Source: Purshia tridentata
Lineage: Eukaryota; Streptophyta; Magnoliopsida; Rosales; Rosaceae
Direction: 5' to 3'
Length of the DNA stretch: 23,561 nt
NCBI GenBank assembly: GCA_003254885.1
Contig: QANT01004828.1
Location: 1-23,561 of the forward strand
Position numbers and translations under genes: made by a program. This document shows positions 10,735 to 20,790 of the stretch, piece by piece (position 1 is the stretch's first letter; the number at the start of each line of letters is the position of its first letter). The notes under the pieces were generated by a model. It made no database searches. It saw only the letters and a program-made list of their open reading frames with translations, and was not told where the DNA came from.

Positions 10735-10799
10735 AGAAGCTATATCGCCTTTGGATTACTTTCATTAAATCAATTATTCCTTTCCTTTTGTCTGGCTTC

Positions 10800-12074
10800 A
10801 TGAGCTCCCATAAGAAGATGGCTGCCGTTACTTCACAATATTGCTCTGCAGACCTTTTGTATTTGATTCTGGATAAGCTGTTGGAACCCATCGACCATGT
10901 TCGATTTGCCGCCGTTTGCAAGGAATGGCGTTCCCTTGCAAAGTACTACAACCATTCAACAAGACGCTGGCATAAGGATAAGGTACCACCCATGCTTATG
11001 ATTCCTAAAGATATAATACTCCAAGAAAATAATTCTAAAACTAACCGCTCAACAAAGCAAATAGGAGTATTGCAGAGCCTTCCTGAAGAAAAAATCTACG
11101 ATAATATTGAGTTACCAATGTCCACTTATAGTCATATCAAAAGGTATTGTTGTAGCTGTGGTCATGGTTGGTTGGCCAAAATACTGATACGAAAACGTTG
11201 TAGATGTTGTATAACTCTCATCTACCCTTTCAGAAAAGAAGTAGCCATTCGTCTCCCCAGCTTCAACTACCTCTGTCTACAAAGTGAAGTCAAGGTTATG
11301 TTGTCTACTGACCCCAATTTGAATTCAGACAATTATGTGGTCATAGCATTCTGCATTGATGATTTTAGTTTGGCTTTCATTAGAGGAGGACAAAAGCGTT
11401 GGAGTCGCCTCAAATATAAGGCCTTAGGATTAATAGCGTTCTCTGATGCTATTTTTCATAAAGACCAACTCTACACAGTTCACAATGAGGGGAAAACAGT
11501 CTTGTCGATTGATGTGACAAGCGGAAGCACACGGAAGCACAAAGTAGTAGTACAGTCTACAACTGATCATGGTATGTTTAAAGGTTGTAGGAGGGCATAT
11601 ATTGTGGAATCAACCAAGGGAGACATGTTTCTTGTTCGAAGACATGTAACTGAAAAACCAAACATGCAGGAGCTCGATAATGGGTTGCCGATGACTACTG
11701 TCACCTTCTTCAAGGTTTACAAGATGGTGTTCGAATACCACATAGACTTCGGTCCCATTGTGAAACATGTTGAGGTAAACAACATTGGAGATGAGGCTTT
11801 TTTTGTGGGTGATCATAGTTATTCAACGGCTATTTCGGCTTCAAGTTGTTTTGGGTGTCAACCAAATTCCATATATTATATCGACGATTCAAGGACTGAA
11901 TCTTTATCATTTAGGGTGGCGATAAAAAAAATACGTACAGGAAAATATCAAATGGCTCGAATTTTTAATTTAGAAAATAAAAGCATTTCACAAATTTACT
12001 CTCAGATATATTCTAAGCTCGAGTGCATAACACCGGCTCTTTGGATTATCCCACCGTATAATGGACTCTACTAA
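10800..12074 (+). CDS. F-box protein with DUF295 C-terminal domain
   Basis: A single exon encodes 424 residues. An N-terminal F-box spans about residues 14-48 (SADLLYLILDKLL, then RFAAVCKEWRSLA). By family knowledge this binds SKP1 in an SCF ubiquitin ligase, leaving the C-terminal part to choose the substrate. That part matches DUF295: a DAIFHKDQLYTVHNEG block (about residue 217), a conserved FVGDHSYSTAISAS block and NSIYYIDD (about 357-364). The frame is open back to an ATG at 10689, but the extra 37 residues look like a read-through leader and start before a good TATA box. A third ATG at 10818 (MAAVTS) is also possible. There is an unusual Cys-rich patch at residues 117-137. DUF295 F-box genes form large, fast-evolving, often single-exon families in plants, and this one has no recognised substrate. 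It could be lineage-specific and weakly expressed. Confidence 0.85.
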   Translation: MSSHKKMAAVTSQYCSADLLYLILDKLLEPIDHVRFAAVCKEWRSLAKYYNHSTRRWHKDKVPPMLMIPKDIILQENNSKTNRSTKQIGVLQSLPEEKIYDNIELPMSTYSHIKRYCCSCGHGWLAKILIRKRCRCCITLIYPFRKEVAIRLPSFNYLCLQSEVKVMLSTDPNLNSDNYVVIAFCIDDFSLAFIRGGQKRWSRLKYKALGLIAFSDAIFHKDQLYTVHNEGKTVLSIDVTSGSTRKHKVVVQSTTDHGMFKGCRRAYIVESTKGDMFLVRRHVTEKPNMQELDNGLPMTTVTFFKVYKMVFEYHIDFGPIVKHVEVNNIGDEAFFVGDHSYSTAISASSCFGCQPNSIYYIDDSRTESLSFRVAIKKIRTGKYQMARIFNLENKSISQIYSQIYSKLECITPALWIIPPYNGLY

Positions 12075-13639
12075 GCGCTAGCAAGCTTCCAGTTTATGAT
12101 CAAGTTTATGTTGTCCATCGATCTCTCCATATATTTTGTCTCACTACACTACATTATTTGAATTTTATATATTGTTTGGGACATGTTTTGCTAGAGTGGA
12201 TAGCAGAACATATATAATTAATCCAAGTGTGATTTTTTTTCAAGTTTACAGACATATGAGACGTGTATGTACTTCCTTTTTTATTGGCTTTGAAATATCT
12301 CATGACAATACTAGTTTGTCATGAAATCTTCAATTTTTTATCTCATATATAGAGATCTCATGAAAATGTTGATTCCATGTAAACAAATTAAGGACATGCA
12401 GTGTTGATTCCATGAAAAATGATCTAATACAGATTTCAAAGCATCCAATAACAATTCATATCTTTAGCACCATGTATCGACCATGTATGGACCAGATCTG
12501 CAACATCAAAACCCATAAAGTCCATTAATAGAAAATCTTCATAACCACAAAACCAATATTCCTTTTTCCACAGCTTTTTTTTATGTTTCGGCTTCTGAGT
12601 CATCTTTCTTGGAGACATTTACGACCAATTAGATGGTTAATTGATTGGCTCTTTCAACATCATCATCCTCCTTATCTTCCCAAAAAATTTTAAAGAACCC
12701 AACAAAAAGAAAACAAAAAAAAGTTGAAGTTGGGAGAGTGTCAACGTTTGCATATTGGGTGAGTTTTCAAATCTGTGTATTCATAATGTCTGCAACTCTG
12801 CATATTGGGTGGAGAGTGCGAGAGAGGAAGAAAAAGGGGCAAAGAACTAGTTAGAATTTGGAGGTGTAATTTAGAAATGGGTAATTTGGTTAGAATTTGG
12901 GTCAAAGAGCTATAAAAGTTTTAACTTTATTTGCGGAAGTTAAAAATTTTTTTATTTATTAATGAGGTATATTTAATAAAATTTCCCAAGAAATAAACGG
13001 TAAAATTTGTCTTACTTTCTCAGAGTTTACCATAATTAAACTTTTCATTTACCATTTCTTATAGGCTGTAAAATGGGCTGGGCTACAGCCTGGATCTACT
13101 TTTGTTGGCCCAGGCCTTGCCTATGTAAGGCCAATGAACCAGAGCAACATGACCCAATTCTATTTTTTTAAGAAGAAAAAGTTTAATATTTTATGAACTT
13201 ATAATACTTTTATTTTCTCAACTTAGACATTGTTGAGTGATGTATATTTTATCAACCAATATCTTTTGACAACCTTTGAATTTGAACTGAAAATAAATAC
13301 TGCAATATTAATTTTATACGAAGAGTCTCTTGTATTGTACTGACGAATTCACTAATTGTATCATTGAGAACTAGGGTTAATTATCCTTATGAAGCTAATT
13401 TTTTTTCTCAATAAATTTAAGTTATTTTGTAATTTTCTTAAATAAATTGGCCACAAGTCTCTCTTACCAATATACGCGTACGGATATCAATAGTTTTTTT
13501 TAATAGAAAAGAGAGAGGGTTCGAACTCGAATGTATAGCAAGGAGCTTTTATTTTCGGTCAATTTCAATTCATGACACTAAAAGTTAAATACTCCACAAT
13601 ATCTCTGAGTGCTGTAGTTGAAGAGTCACCTAATAACCT
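12075..13639. other. Intergenic: F-box gene 3' flank
   Basis: AT-rich spacer. A perfect 9-bp inverted repeat (TCATGACAA and TTGTCATGA) lies at 12300-12308 and 12316-12324. Shortly after, TGTTGATTCCATG occurs twice, near 12368 and 12402. A GGTTCGAACTC that looks like a Pol III B box is near 13518, with no A box upstream. The short ORFs here show no domain I recognise. Confidence 0.45.
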
Positions 13640-13920
13640 ACAGAAATTGGCACCCTAACTAGCTGCTACCATCTTTTGGTATGAACCCTTCTCTAGCTTT
13701 GACAGATTGACACTCTAACGCATCATTTGCGTGATGTTTCTTGGAAGGGAATGTTGTGATTGTGATGTTTTCACATCCTGAACCCAAGTCCCACCATGCA
13801 GCTTGGACTTTCCTTTTCTTCTCTCAAAGTTGAGCAAAGCACGACGCTCATTGGCGTCTCCAAGTTGCTAAATACGCTCCTCCTGCCTCTTCTGCAATGT
13901 GTGTACATGACCCTCATTGG
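13640..13920 (-). pseudogene. Possible decayed coding fragment
   Basis: Read on the minus strand, about 90 codons have a protein-like, charged composition (for example QKRQEERI, then QLGDANERRALLNFE and KLHGGTWVQDV), interrupted by single stop codons. Base composition is less AT-rich than the surroundings. No start, splice signals or recognisable domain are visible. It may be a captured or relic piece of a host gene, or chance. I do not recognise the family. Confidence 0.2.
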
Positions 13921-14212
13921 TCTGTTCTAGGCCATTGGATTTGGACCCATTATTAGCTGGAGATTAATTAGAGGATCATTTTCACATGTCCACATGAGAT
14001 TTAAATGGTACATTAAAGATCTTATCCCTAATAGCTTAACGTACTCTTTATAGGCATAAGGTTTGGGACTTGGGAGCATTTTCATTGCCACTCTTTTACA
14101 CGGCAATGAGACATGATTAGACACCTGGAGTGGAAATGTGATTGTGATGTTCTTGACAAACTAGCTAGTACTCCGTCGCAATCTTAGACTTTTAGTTGGA
14201 GCTAGCTAATAT

Positions 14213-14898
14213 TAGGGGTGCACACGGATCGATTATCCGATCCATAAACTATTATCCATATCCAATCCACAATTTGTGATATAACAATTTTCATATCTAT
14301 ATCTGATCCACAAATTCGGATATCCACAAAATCGGATCGGATTGGATCGGATAACGGATAATATCCAAATAATAACATAAAAATTATTTAGCAATTACAC
14401 AACATAAAAATCATCCCTCAAATTAATTTAATAGTGACATAACATAAAATTCAAAAATTAAGACAAGTCTCAAATATAACAAGTTCCTACTTTCTATTAG
14501 TCCTAACTATATACTATATATATTTATAATTTTTATAATAGATTTTATTGTCAAACTAATTTAAAATACCCTAAACTAAAATTATATAGTAACATAAATA
14601 GTTTATAAACTATATGGTATTATAAACTATAATAGGGGCTTTGATTTACTCTATAATAAGAATTAAACATATACATATATATATAAACTATATAAAAATT
14701 TAATATATATAATTTGCGGATCGGATTGGATATATCCGTGGTTTTCAATATTGATATTCATATCCGATCCACAAATTGAGGATCGGATCGGATCGATATC
14801 CACAAATAAAAAAGTGCAGATTGGATTGGTACAATATCTACAAATTACGGATCGAATTGGATCGGTAAGCGAATTTTCGATATATTTGTGCACCCCTA
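14213..14898. mobile_element. Non-autonomous hAT-type element with 8-bp TSD
   Basis: The 686-bp element has perfect 11-bp terminal inverted repeats, TAGGGGTGCAC (14213-14223) and its complement (14888-14898). It is flanked by an exact 8-bp target duplication, GCTAATAT, at 14205-14212 and 14899-14906. An 8-bp duplication with this type of terminus is the mark of hAT transposons. Inside are many copies of GGATCGGAT and related blocks (ATCCGATCC, GGATTGGAT) clustered toward both ends, which look like subterminal transposase-binding repeats, around an AT-rich core. There is no transposase ORF, so it must have moved with an enzyme supplied elsewhere. Confidence 0.9.
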
Positions 14899-14906
14899 GC
14901 TAATAT

Positions 14907-16161
14907 AATGGTCCAATTAATTAAGTATCGATAATAATGAGAACTCAGTTGAGGTTCTCGTAAAAATCTCAACACTTGGTCAGTTAATCCACATCTCAAG
15001 CTATTGGTACTGATTAATATGATCATTATAAAGTTGATTTTTGTACTTGGAGCTACTTTTAATAAGCCAGAGCGGAACAATTATGAATGGCAGACAAAAC
15101 TTCTCTGATAATGACGTTTAAGTTGGTATTAGGGAGATAGTTGGAGAGTGCCACGTGACATTGGTGTGGTTTGAGTAGGTACAAGTGGACCCTAAGACTA
15201 AGCAATGAAAGGTTGAACTCAAGTCAATGTGGATATATATATTATCTGGCGTCCAAAATGCCAAACATGCATGCCGTACCTCCTCCCCTTTTATATATAT
15301 TTTGATGTCAATAAATTTGGGTTAATTTAGTTGGAAGGCAAGGGGTTTAAATAGCAAGTGAGATATTGTAGACTGATATATTCATCATGGGAAAAATGGG
15401 TAGGAGACTTTCTAAGTGTAAAAGAATGGTGAGACAACAGAGAGGGAAGCTCTATATTATGAGGGTCTGCATCTCTATGCTTCTTGGTTGCCACAACTTC
15501 CAAGTACTCTTGATAATGATAATTAATTAGAAGCTAGCACATGCAATTTAGCTAGCCAGCTAGGTAGTGTTGTTTTATAAGGAGTATTTGAGTCCTTTAA
15601 TTTGTGCAGGCATATGTTCCACTTCTCATTACCCTGATTCCTTGGTTTTATTAGCTAGCTAGCTTTTTCCGTGACTTGCATTTGCTAAATTTGCTTTGTA
15701 CAAAAAATTATCCTAAGAAGTAAGTACACACATATATATATAGGAAAATTCTGGTTCATGCGTAAAAAGTTTGATTTGCTAGATATCACCAATGTATGTA
15801 CAAGTACCTTAATTAATTGCTAATACTGTGTTTAATTTTGTGTTTGCTGTTAATTTGTAAGTTGTATCTATTAATCTGACGTATTACTCACCAGTCACCA
15901 TCAATGTCTAGTTAATATGACAATGAGCATCTAACAAATGCATTAACATAATATATCCTAAGAAAACATATTTTGTGGTGCTAGACAGCTAAAATTAGGA
16001 AAAATCCAAGTGTGGAGTAGCATTATTTAAGTATGTATGTACTCACAGATCCTGAAAATTAATTTGATCAGGAATATGATCCAAAAGCTTCCTGAAATCC
16101 AGGCAGCACTAGATTTGTTAAGCTACCCTAAAATACACAGTGGGACAAATTACAGCTCTCT
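14907..16161. other. Intergenic spacer
   Basis: AT-rich DNA with TA and GCTA tracts. It includes a CATGCATG near 15266. No ORF, RNA gene or mobile element is convincing here. Confidence 0.5.
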
Positions 16162-16267
16162 TTGACAGAGATAGAGAGGGGTGAGGGGTGAACTTGAGAT
16201 TAGGATACAACCAGTGATTGAAGAGCGAGACAACTCAGACAAGCTGATGTGTCTCTGCTTTGTCATC
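16162..16267 (+). ncRNA. Weak miR156/157-like hairpin candidate
   Basis: TTGACAGAGATAGAGAG at 16162-16178 equals the start of plant miR157 as I remember it, except for one missing A and a changed 3' end. About 70 bases downstream, GTGTCTCTGCTTTGTCATC (16249-16267) pairs with it imperfectly: TGACA pairs fully, followed by one wobble, one mismatch and one bulge. It also resembles the miR157 star strand. The arm spacing suits a MIR156/157 precursor. However, pairing outside and inside the duplex is poor. It may be a decayed MIR locus or chance in a GA-rich tract. Confidence 0.18.
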
Positions 16268-16356
16268 TTTGATTCACAGGGAGCCCCCCTCCCATATATG
16301 TAAACAAAACCAGTCACAGACTCATAGCCCCGATCCAACACTTGTCACCCGCCATG

Positions 16357-16620
16357 TATATAAAAAGCTACCTACCTCAAGTTCCAGGACCTTCCTTTGT
16401 TGCCTGGACTGGACTATAGTCTGGTAACATGAAGGGAGAGTGTCCAAAGTTCCAACACCAAAGCTGATCAGATCGTGGGACAAATGCTCGAGACTGGAGC
16501 AGAGAACGCGGTTTTATATCATATGGAGGTGCACCGTCATACTTCTGTGCTGGGAGGAGTGAAGCTGTGAAGGAGACAACAGACTCTGATTCGATGCAGG
16601 GTTTAAGCTAATGTATATAT
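16357..16620 (+). other. Possible small transcription unit with TATA box and short ORFs
   Basis: A strong TATA box (TATATAAAAA, 16357-16366) is followed by less AT-rich DNA. A hairpin pairs CCTTC..TGTTGCC (16390-16404) with GGTAACA.GAAGG (16423-16435). Two short ORFs follow at 16429-16467 (12 codons) and 16484-16570 (28 codons, starting MLETGAENAV). No known peptide or RNA family is recognised. This is a suggestion only. Confidence 0.2.
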
Positions 16621-16997
16621 TGGGGGAGTTAATTGGCTGTTGAGAGGAAAATATGTAAAATTTGATGTGTAAAAAAGGGTCTACTGTGGCTGGGATGGCC
16701 ATTAGGTTGTGTAAAAAATAAGGTGTAATGCTACCTTTTTGTGTTGCAAAGTAAGATGATTCTATTCAAACAAAACTGCATGCCAAGGAAGTGTGTAACA
16801 GTTGAAATATACAATGAACATATGTAGCAGTACCAACAAGCTGCACAAATAAAAGCAAGTTTACAGACCACTACACCTTTTTTGTTTTTGTAAGTTGTAG
16901 TTTCTGTTTTACCATCCCACCTCGCCTGGTACAAATCACTAGCTAATGAGCTTAGTCACAAGTTCTAACATTGTGAATTCATGTGGCCAGTGGGCTC

Positions 16998-17002
16998 CTC
17001 AT
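16998..17002. repeat. Target-site duplication, left copy (CTCAT)
   Basis: CTCAT directly precedes the left LTR and is repeated exactly at 22790-22794, directly after the right LTR. This is the 5-bp duplication made by copia integrases, and it fixes both outer ends of the element. Confidence 0.92.
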
Positions 17003-17224
17003 TAAAAGCTTGAGAAAATTAACAGATTGAAAGACAAAGTAATATTGCTAAACAGAAATTGTTATTGCTTGAGTGAGTGAAACAGTACACCGGGAGGTCT
17101 ATTTAACTGAAATCAAGCCTAACTGATTGCTAACTAATTCTTGCCAACTAGTATTAATAACAAGCAATCAGGTCATGACACCTAGCATTGCTAACTAACT
17201 GAACCATAAGCTTAATTGCTAACA
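17003..17224 (-). repeat. 3' LTR (left), 222 bp
   Basis: On the minus strand it begins TGTTAGC and ends CTTTTA. It matches the right LTR over its full length. A TATA-like TTAAATA lies at about 17100-17106 on the minus strand. The octamer ATTGCTAA (plus-strand reading) occurs four times, at 17044, 17126, 17187 and 17215, and may be a regulatory motif. Confidence 0.93.
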
Positions 17225-17237
17225 CCCTCCCTCAGCT
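17225..17237 (-). other. Polypurine tract (PPT)
   Basis: Read on the minus strand this is AGCTGAGGGAGGG, directly before the TGTTAG of the 3' LTR. A purine-rich tract in this position primes second-strand synthesis in LTR retrotransposons. It lies about 20 bases after the end of the pol frame. Confidence 0.85.
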
Positions 17238-17256
17238 TGATGGTTAGGTTCTATCA

Positions 17257-18300
17257 TCAAGCTGGAACACAAATAGAGTGCTGAGGAGAGCAAAGTCCCT
17301 TCGTGAAGATGTCTGCGAGTTGTTCTGCAGATGAGACAAACTTAAGTAGAAGAGAGCCTGCTTTTACTTTCTCTCTGGTGAAATGGATGTCAACTTCAAT
17401 ATGCTTAAGTTTCGAATTATGAATGGGATTTGAGGCAAGAGCTAAAGTAGATATGTTGTCACAGTGTAAAACAAGTGTAGAAGGCAATGGGAAGTGCAGG
17501 TCTGCAAACATATTGTTGAGCCACAAAACTTCAGATGTTGTATCTACCATGCTCCTATACTCTGCCTCAGTGGAAGATTGTGACACTGCATGTTGTTTCT
17601 TGCTGCACCAGGAGATAGGAGATCCAGTGAGTAGAACCACAAAGCCAGTTGTTGATCTTCTATCATTGGGATCACCTGCCCAATCAGCATCACAGTACGC
17701 CTGCAGAGTGTCTGATAGCCTGACAGATGAGCTTGAGCTTACAAAATTATCCCCATTCCAATCATAGTAAGCTTGTAGTACTACCATGCTCCTATACTCT
17801 GCCTCAGTGGAAGATCGTGACACTGCATGTTGTTTCTTGCTGCACCAGGAGATTGGAGATCCATTGAGTAGAACCACAAAGCTCGTTGTTGATCTTCTAT
17901 CATTGGGATCACCTGCCCAATTAGCATCACAGTACGCCTGCAGAGTGTCTGATAGCCTGAGAGATGAGCTTGAGCTTACAGAATTATCCTCATTCCAATC
18001 ATAGTAAGCTTGTAGTGGAGGTAGTTGATCAGTTTTTCCTTTCTTATAAGTGATGCCATAGGCCAAGGAACCCTGCACATACCTCAGAATTCTTTTGGCA
18101 GCTAAAAGATGTTGATTAGTTGGATTATGCAAAAATTGACACACACTGTTAACACTGTAGGCTATGTCAGGTCTAGTAAATGTCAAGTACTGTAAACACC
18201 CCACTAAACTTCTGAAAAGAAAGGCATCACTATTAGACAGGTTGGTGCCTGCATCCTTGAGCAATTTGACACCAGATTGACAAGGTGTGACATGAGTGTG
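17257..18300 (-). pseudogene. Retrotransposon RNase H region with duplicated half-domain
   Basis: An open stretch of 335 codons (complement of 17257-18264) covers the connection and copia RNase H. It runs from RPDIAYSVNSVCQFLHNPT through AYCDANWAGDP, SWCSKKQHAVS and SSTEAEYRSM to LHCDN, KHIEVDIHFTREKV and ADIFTKGL. The N-terminal half of RNase H, with its first Asp and the Glu of STEAEY, is present twice in tandem (237-bp period, in frame). The later catalytic residues occur once. Upstream, the frame is cut from reverse transcriptase by a stop and a frameshift near 18300-18338. If translated, the doubled domain might not fold normally. Confidence 0.9.
17544..18017 (-). repeat. 237-bp in-frame tandem duplication in RNase H
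   Basis: Copies lie at 17544-17780 and 17781-18017. They differ at about 9 or 10 positions (near 4%), with no gaps seen. As 237 is 79 codons, the frame stays open. Each copy encodes from LQAYYDWN to SSTEAEYRSMV. The divergence is about that of the two LTRs, so the duplication probably arose at or near the time of insertion. Confidence 0.92.
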
Positions 18301-18335
18301 GCAATTGTCTAGACCAGTTTCCTAGCATATTTCTG

Positions 18336-19060
18336 CTATGACACAAATAGACCATCCTGCAAGTATTGAACCTGTAAGCCTAAGAAATAGTGTAGATCAC
18401 CGAGGTCTTTCATGTCAAATTCTCTTTGTAACTCTTCCTTAACCATTCGAATAGCAAACTCATTATCCCCAGTTATGATGATATCATCAACATAAAGAAG
18501 CAGATATATTTTGGAGATGTTTGTAACTTTAACAAATAGTGAAGGATCAGTATGACAGGGACGAAAGCCTAAAGAAGGTAAGTGTGCTGTAAACCTTTCA
18601 TTCCAAGCTCGAGGTGCCTGTTTAAGGCCATACAAAGGCTTCTCTAGTTCACATCCATAGCTGGGGAGAATGGAATCTTTAAATCCACCTGGTTGTGACA
18701 TGTATACCTCCTCCTTCAGCAACCCATGGAGAAACACATTTTTTACATCCAACTGATGCAACTTACAACTAAAGAAAGCTGCCAAACTCAATATTGTCCT
18801 CACTGTTGTATGCCTTACTACAGGGCTAAAAGTCTCATCATAATCAACTCCATGTTCTTGACTAAACCCTCTAGCAACAAGTCTGGCTTTGTGTTTGGCA
18901 ATTGACCCATTAGAGTGCTTCTTAATTTTGAATATCCATTTGCAACTAACTAGATTCTTATCAGGAGGAAGAGGAACAAGAGTCCAAGTTTTCTGATTTA
19001 TCAAAGCATCGAATTCATCTTGCATTATCTAGAATTTGCATTTCAGTTTTATAGTGTGTT
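18336..19060 (-). pseudogene. Retrotransposon reverse transcriptase region
   Basis: A 229-codon open stretch (18336-19025) carries the copia reverse transcriptase: MQDEFDALINQKTWTLVPLP, CKWIFKIK, KARLVARGFSQEHGVDYDETFSPV, LDVKNVFLHG with the first catalytic Asp, PLYGLKQAPRAW, and YVDDIIITG with the catalytic YVDD at 18483-18494. The core motifs look intact, although LDVKNVFLHG differs from the commoner LDVNNAFLHG. The frame is broken at its start (a shift near 19015-19030, apparently losing a few residues after the PTHYK block) and at its end (an in-frame TAG at 18336-18338). Confidence 0.93.
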
Positions 19061-19790
19061 GGCTCTGTGAGAGCAGGATCAGTGGAATCTACAGACAAGA
19101 TGGACAGAAAGCCTTTTTTCTTGAAAATACCTCTCTTACTCCTTGTAAGCATGTTGTGACTGTTGATAGTGACATCAGTTAGACCATCAATGGGATGTAG
19201 CATAGTCGAATCAGACTGAGGAATGGCAAATTGGATAGACTCCAACACTATAGTGTTATTAAGTATAGGTTCAGTGCTGACCAATGCACCATTGGTTGGA
19301 CCTTTAAGTTGAATAATCAATTGACCTGAGGGAAAGCTATGAACTGCAGAATCAAGTGTCTCAAATGCATTGAGCTGATTAGTAGAAGGAGAAGCAGAAG
19401 TGGGGTACGAATGAACTGAAGGTGAAGAGCTGGCCTGAGTGGTAATATCATTATCTTCATGTAAGTCAGGATCAGACAGGCTTTCAGTGTGAACATGCGC
19501 ATGTATAGCAGGCACAGGTGCAAACAAGGTAACAGAAGGCAGAAAACAAGAGTTAGACAGATGTGAACGGAAGAACAGACACTAGAGGATTGAGAACAAG
19601 AATTAGACTTATTAGACAACAAGGAAGATGTGACAGAAGACTGAGATGGTGGTGAAGCATATGGAAAGTGATCCTCAGCAAATAGAACATGTCGAGACAC
19701 AATGTATTTGCTATTGACAGGATTGTAACAAATAAATCCTTTGTAGCCTAAAGCATAACCAAGAAATATGCATCGAATAGTTTTTGGTTA
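19015..19790 (-). pseudogene. Retrotransposon integrase C-terminal and linker region
   Basis: After the stop at 19788-19790, the frame resumes with CIFLGYALGYKGFICYNP and VSRHVLFAEDHFPY, which is the usual copia C-terminal integrase block. A Ser/Thr-rich linker follows. The frame shifts somewhere in 19530-19585 and continues as a Ser/Thr-rich stretch (19015-19527) ending HNMLTRSKRGIFKKK, which matches the HxMxTRxKxGI motif found before reverse transcriptase in copia pol. These are all parts of one polyprotein, not separate genes. Confidence 0.85.
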
Positions 19791-20560
19791 AAGTTTGTTA
19801 GAATTGTATGGTTTCATTAAAGGATAGCATGCACAGCCAAACACCCTGAGGTGATCCAAGCTTGGAGGTTTGACAAACAACTTTTCAAATGGAGAAGACA
19901 TACTCAAGACTTTGGTTGGCATCCTATTGATAAGATATACTGTCATGGCACATGCATGGTACCAAAATTCATTTGGTAGAGAGGCAGTTTGTAACAAGGT
20001 GACAGTAGTTTCTCTAAGGTGTCTATTTTTTCTTTCTGAGATACCATTTTGCTTAAGGGTATATGGACATGAAAATTGATGGCTAATGCTTTTAAGTGCT
20101 AGAAATTCTTTGAATTTGAGACTGATATACTCACCACCACCATCAGTTCTAAAGGTTTTAATAGAAGTGGAAAACTATTTCAAAATGTAGGCATAGAAAG
20201 ATTGAAAATAAGAGAACACTTCACTTTTATTTCTTAGTGGGAAAATCCAAGTATATCTTGTACAGTCATCAATGAAAAGTACAAAGAACCGAAAACCATC
20301 TAAAGAAGATGAAGGGCAGACCCCCAAACATCAGAATGCACAAGCTCAAATGGAAGTGTACTTGTGGACGTAGACAAATGAAAAGGCAATTTAGTAAACT
20401 TGCCAGCTAAACAAGGTTCACAGATAGAAGTGTCACTGCTAGAAGGACTAGACAAGCTACACTTATGTAGCATAAGGGAGACAATGTCATTGGTAGGATG
20501 ACCAAGTCGTTGATGCCACAAGGAATGCTTGACATGTTGACCAAGGAAAGCAGCAGAGAC
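19788..20560 (-). pseudogene. Retrotransposon integrase core
   Basis: The GAG-pre-integrase zinc-binding block (LWHQRLGHP, then CEPCLAGK) is followed by the integrase core. Its first catalytic Asp is in LVHSDVWG (codon at 20330-20332), the second in RTDGGGEY, and the Glu in NGISERK exactly 35 residues later, so the D,D-35-E set is kept. The frame is broken three times: a one-base shift near 20313-20320, an in-frame TAG at 20175-20177 where the family usually has Gln, and a TAA at 19788-19790, also probably from a Gln codon. The last two fit C-to-T mutation. Confidence 0.92.
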
Positions 20561-20790
20561 AAAAGAGGTTAGAGACTTAGAGGACTGAGAAGAAGAGGAA
20601 ATATGTGGGATATGAAGTGGTAAAGGATACAATCCATCTTTATTCAGCCCCTTGTAAAGTACCTTGCCTTGCACCTTGTCTTGAATACAACACATGTGTT
20701 CATCAAACCACATTATACAATTGTTATCTTTGCACAATTGATAAACTGAAAGTAAATGTGCAGCCAAGCTTAGAATATGTAAGATATCTT

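Noticed and set aside
10689..10799. N-terminal extension of the F-box gene from the first in-frame ATG
   Set aside because: It starts before a good TATA box, has an untypical basic-hydrophobic composition, and F-box proteins of this type begin near the F-box.
12645..12854. A 69-codon plus-strand ORF rich in Ser and Lys
   Set aside because: Low-complexity composition, no clear promoter and no recognisable domain.
13510..13530. GGTTCGAACTC as the B box of another SINE or tRNA
   Set aside because: No A box at the right distance upstream, no cloverleaf, and no tail or target duplication.
17423..18004. Plus-strand ORFs of 114 and 72 codons
   Set aside because: They are shadows of the duplicated RNase H coding on the minus strand, which is why they resemble each other.
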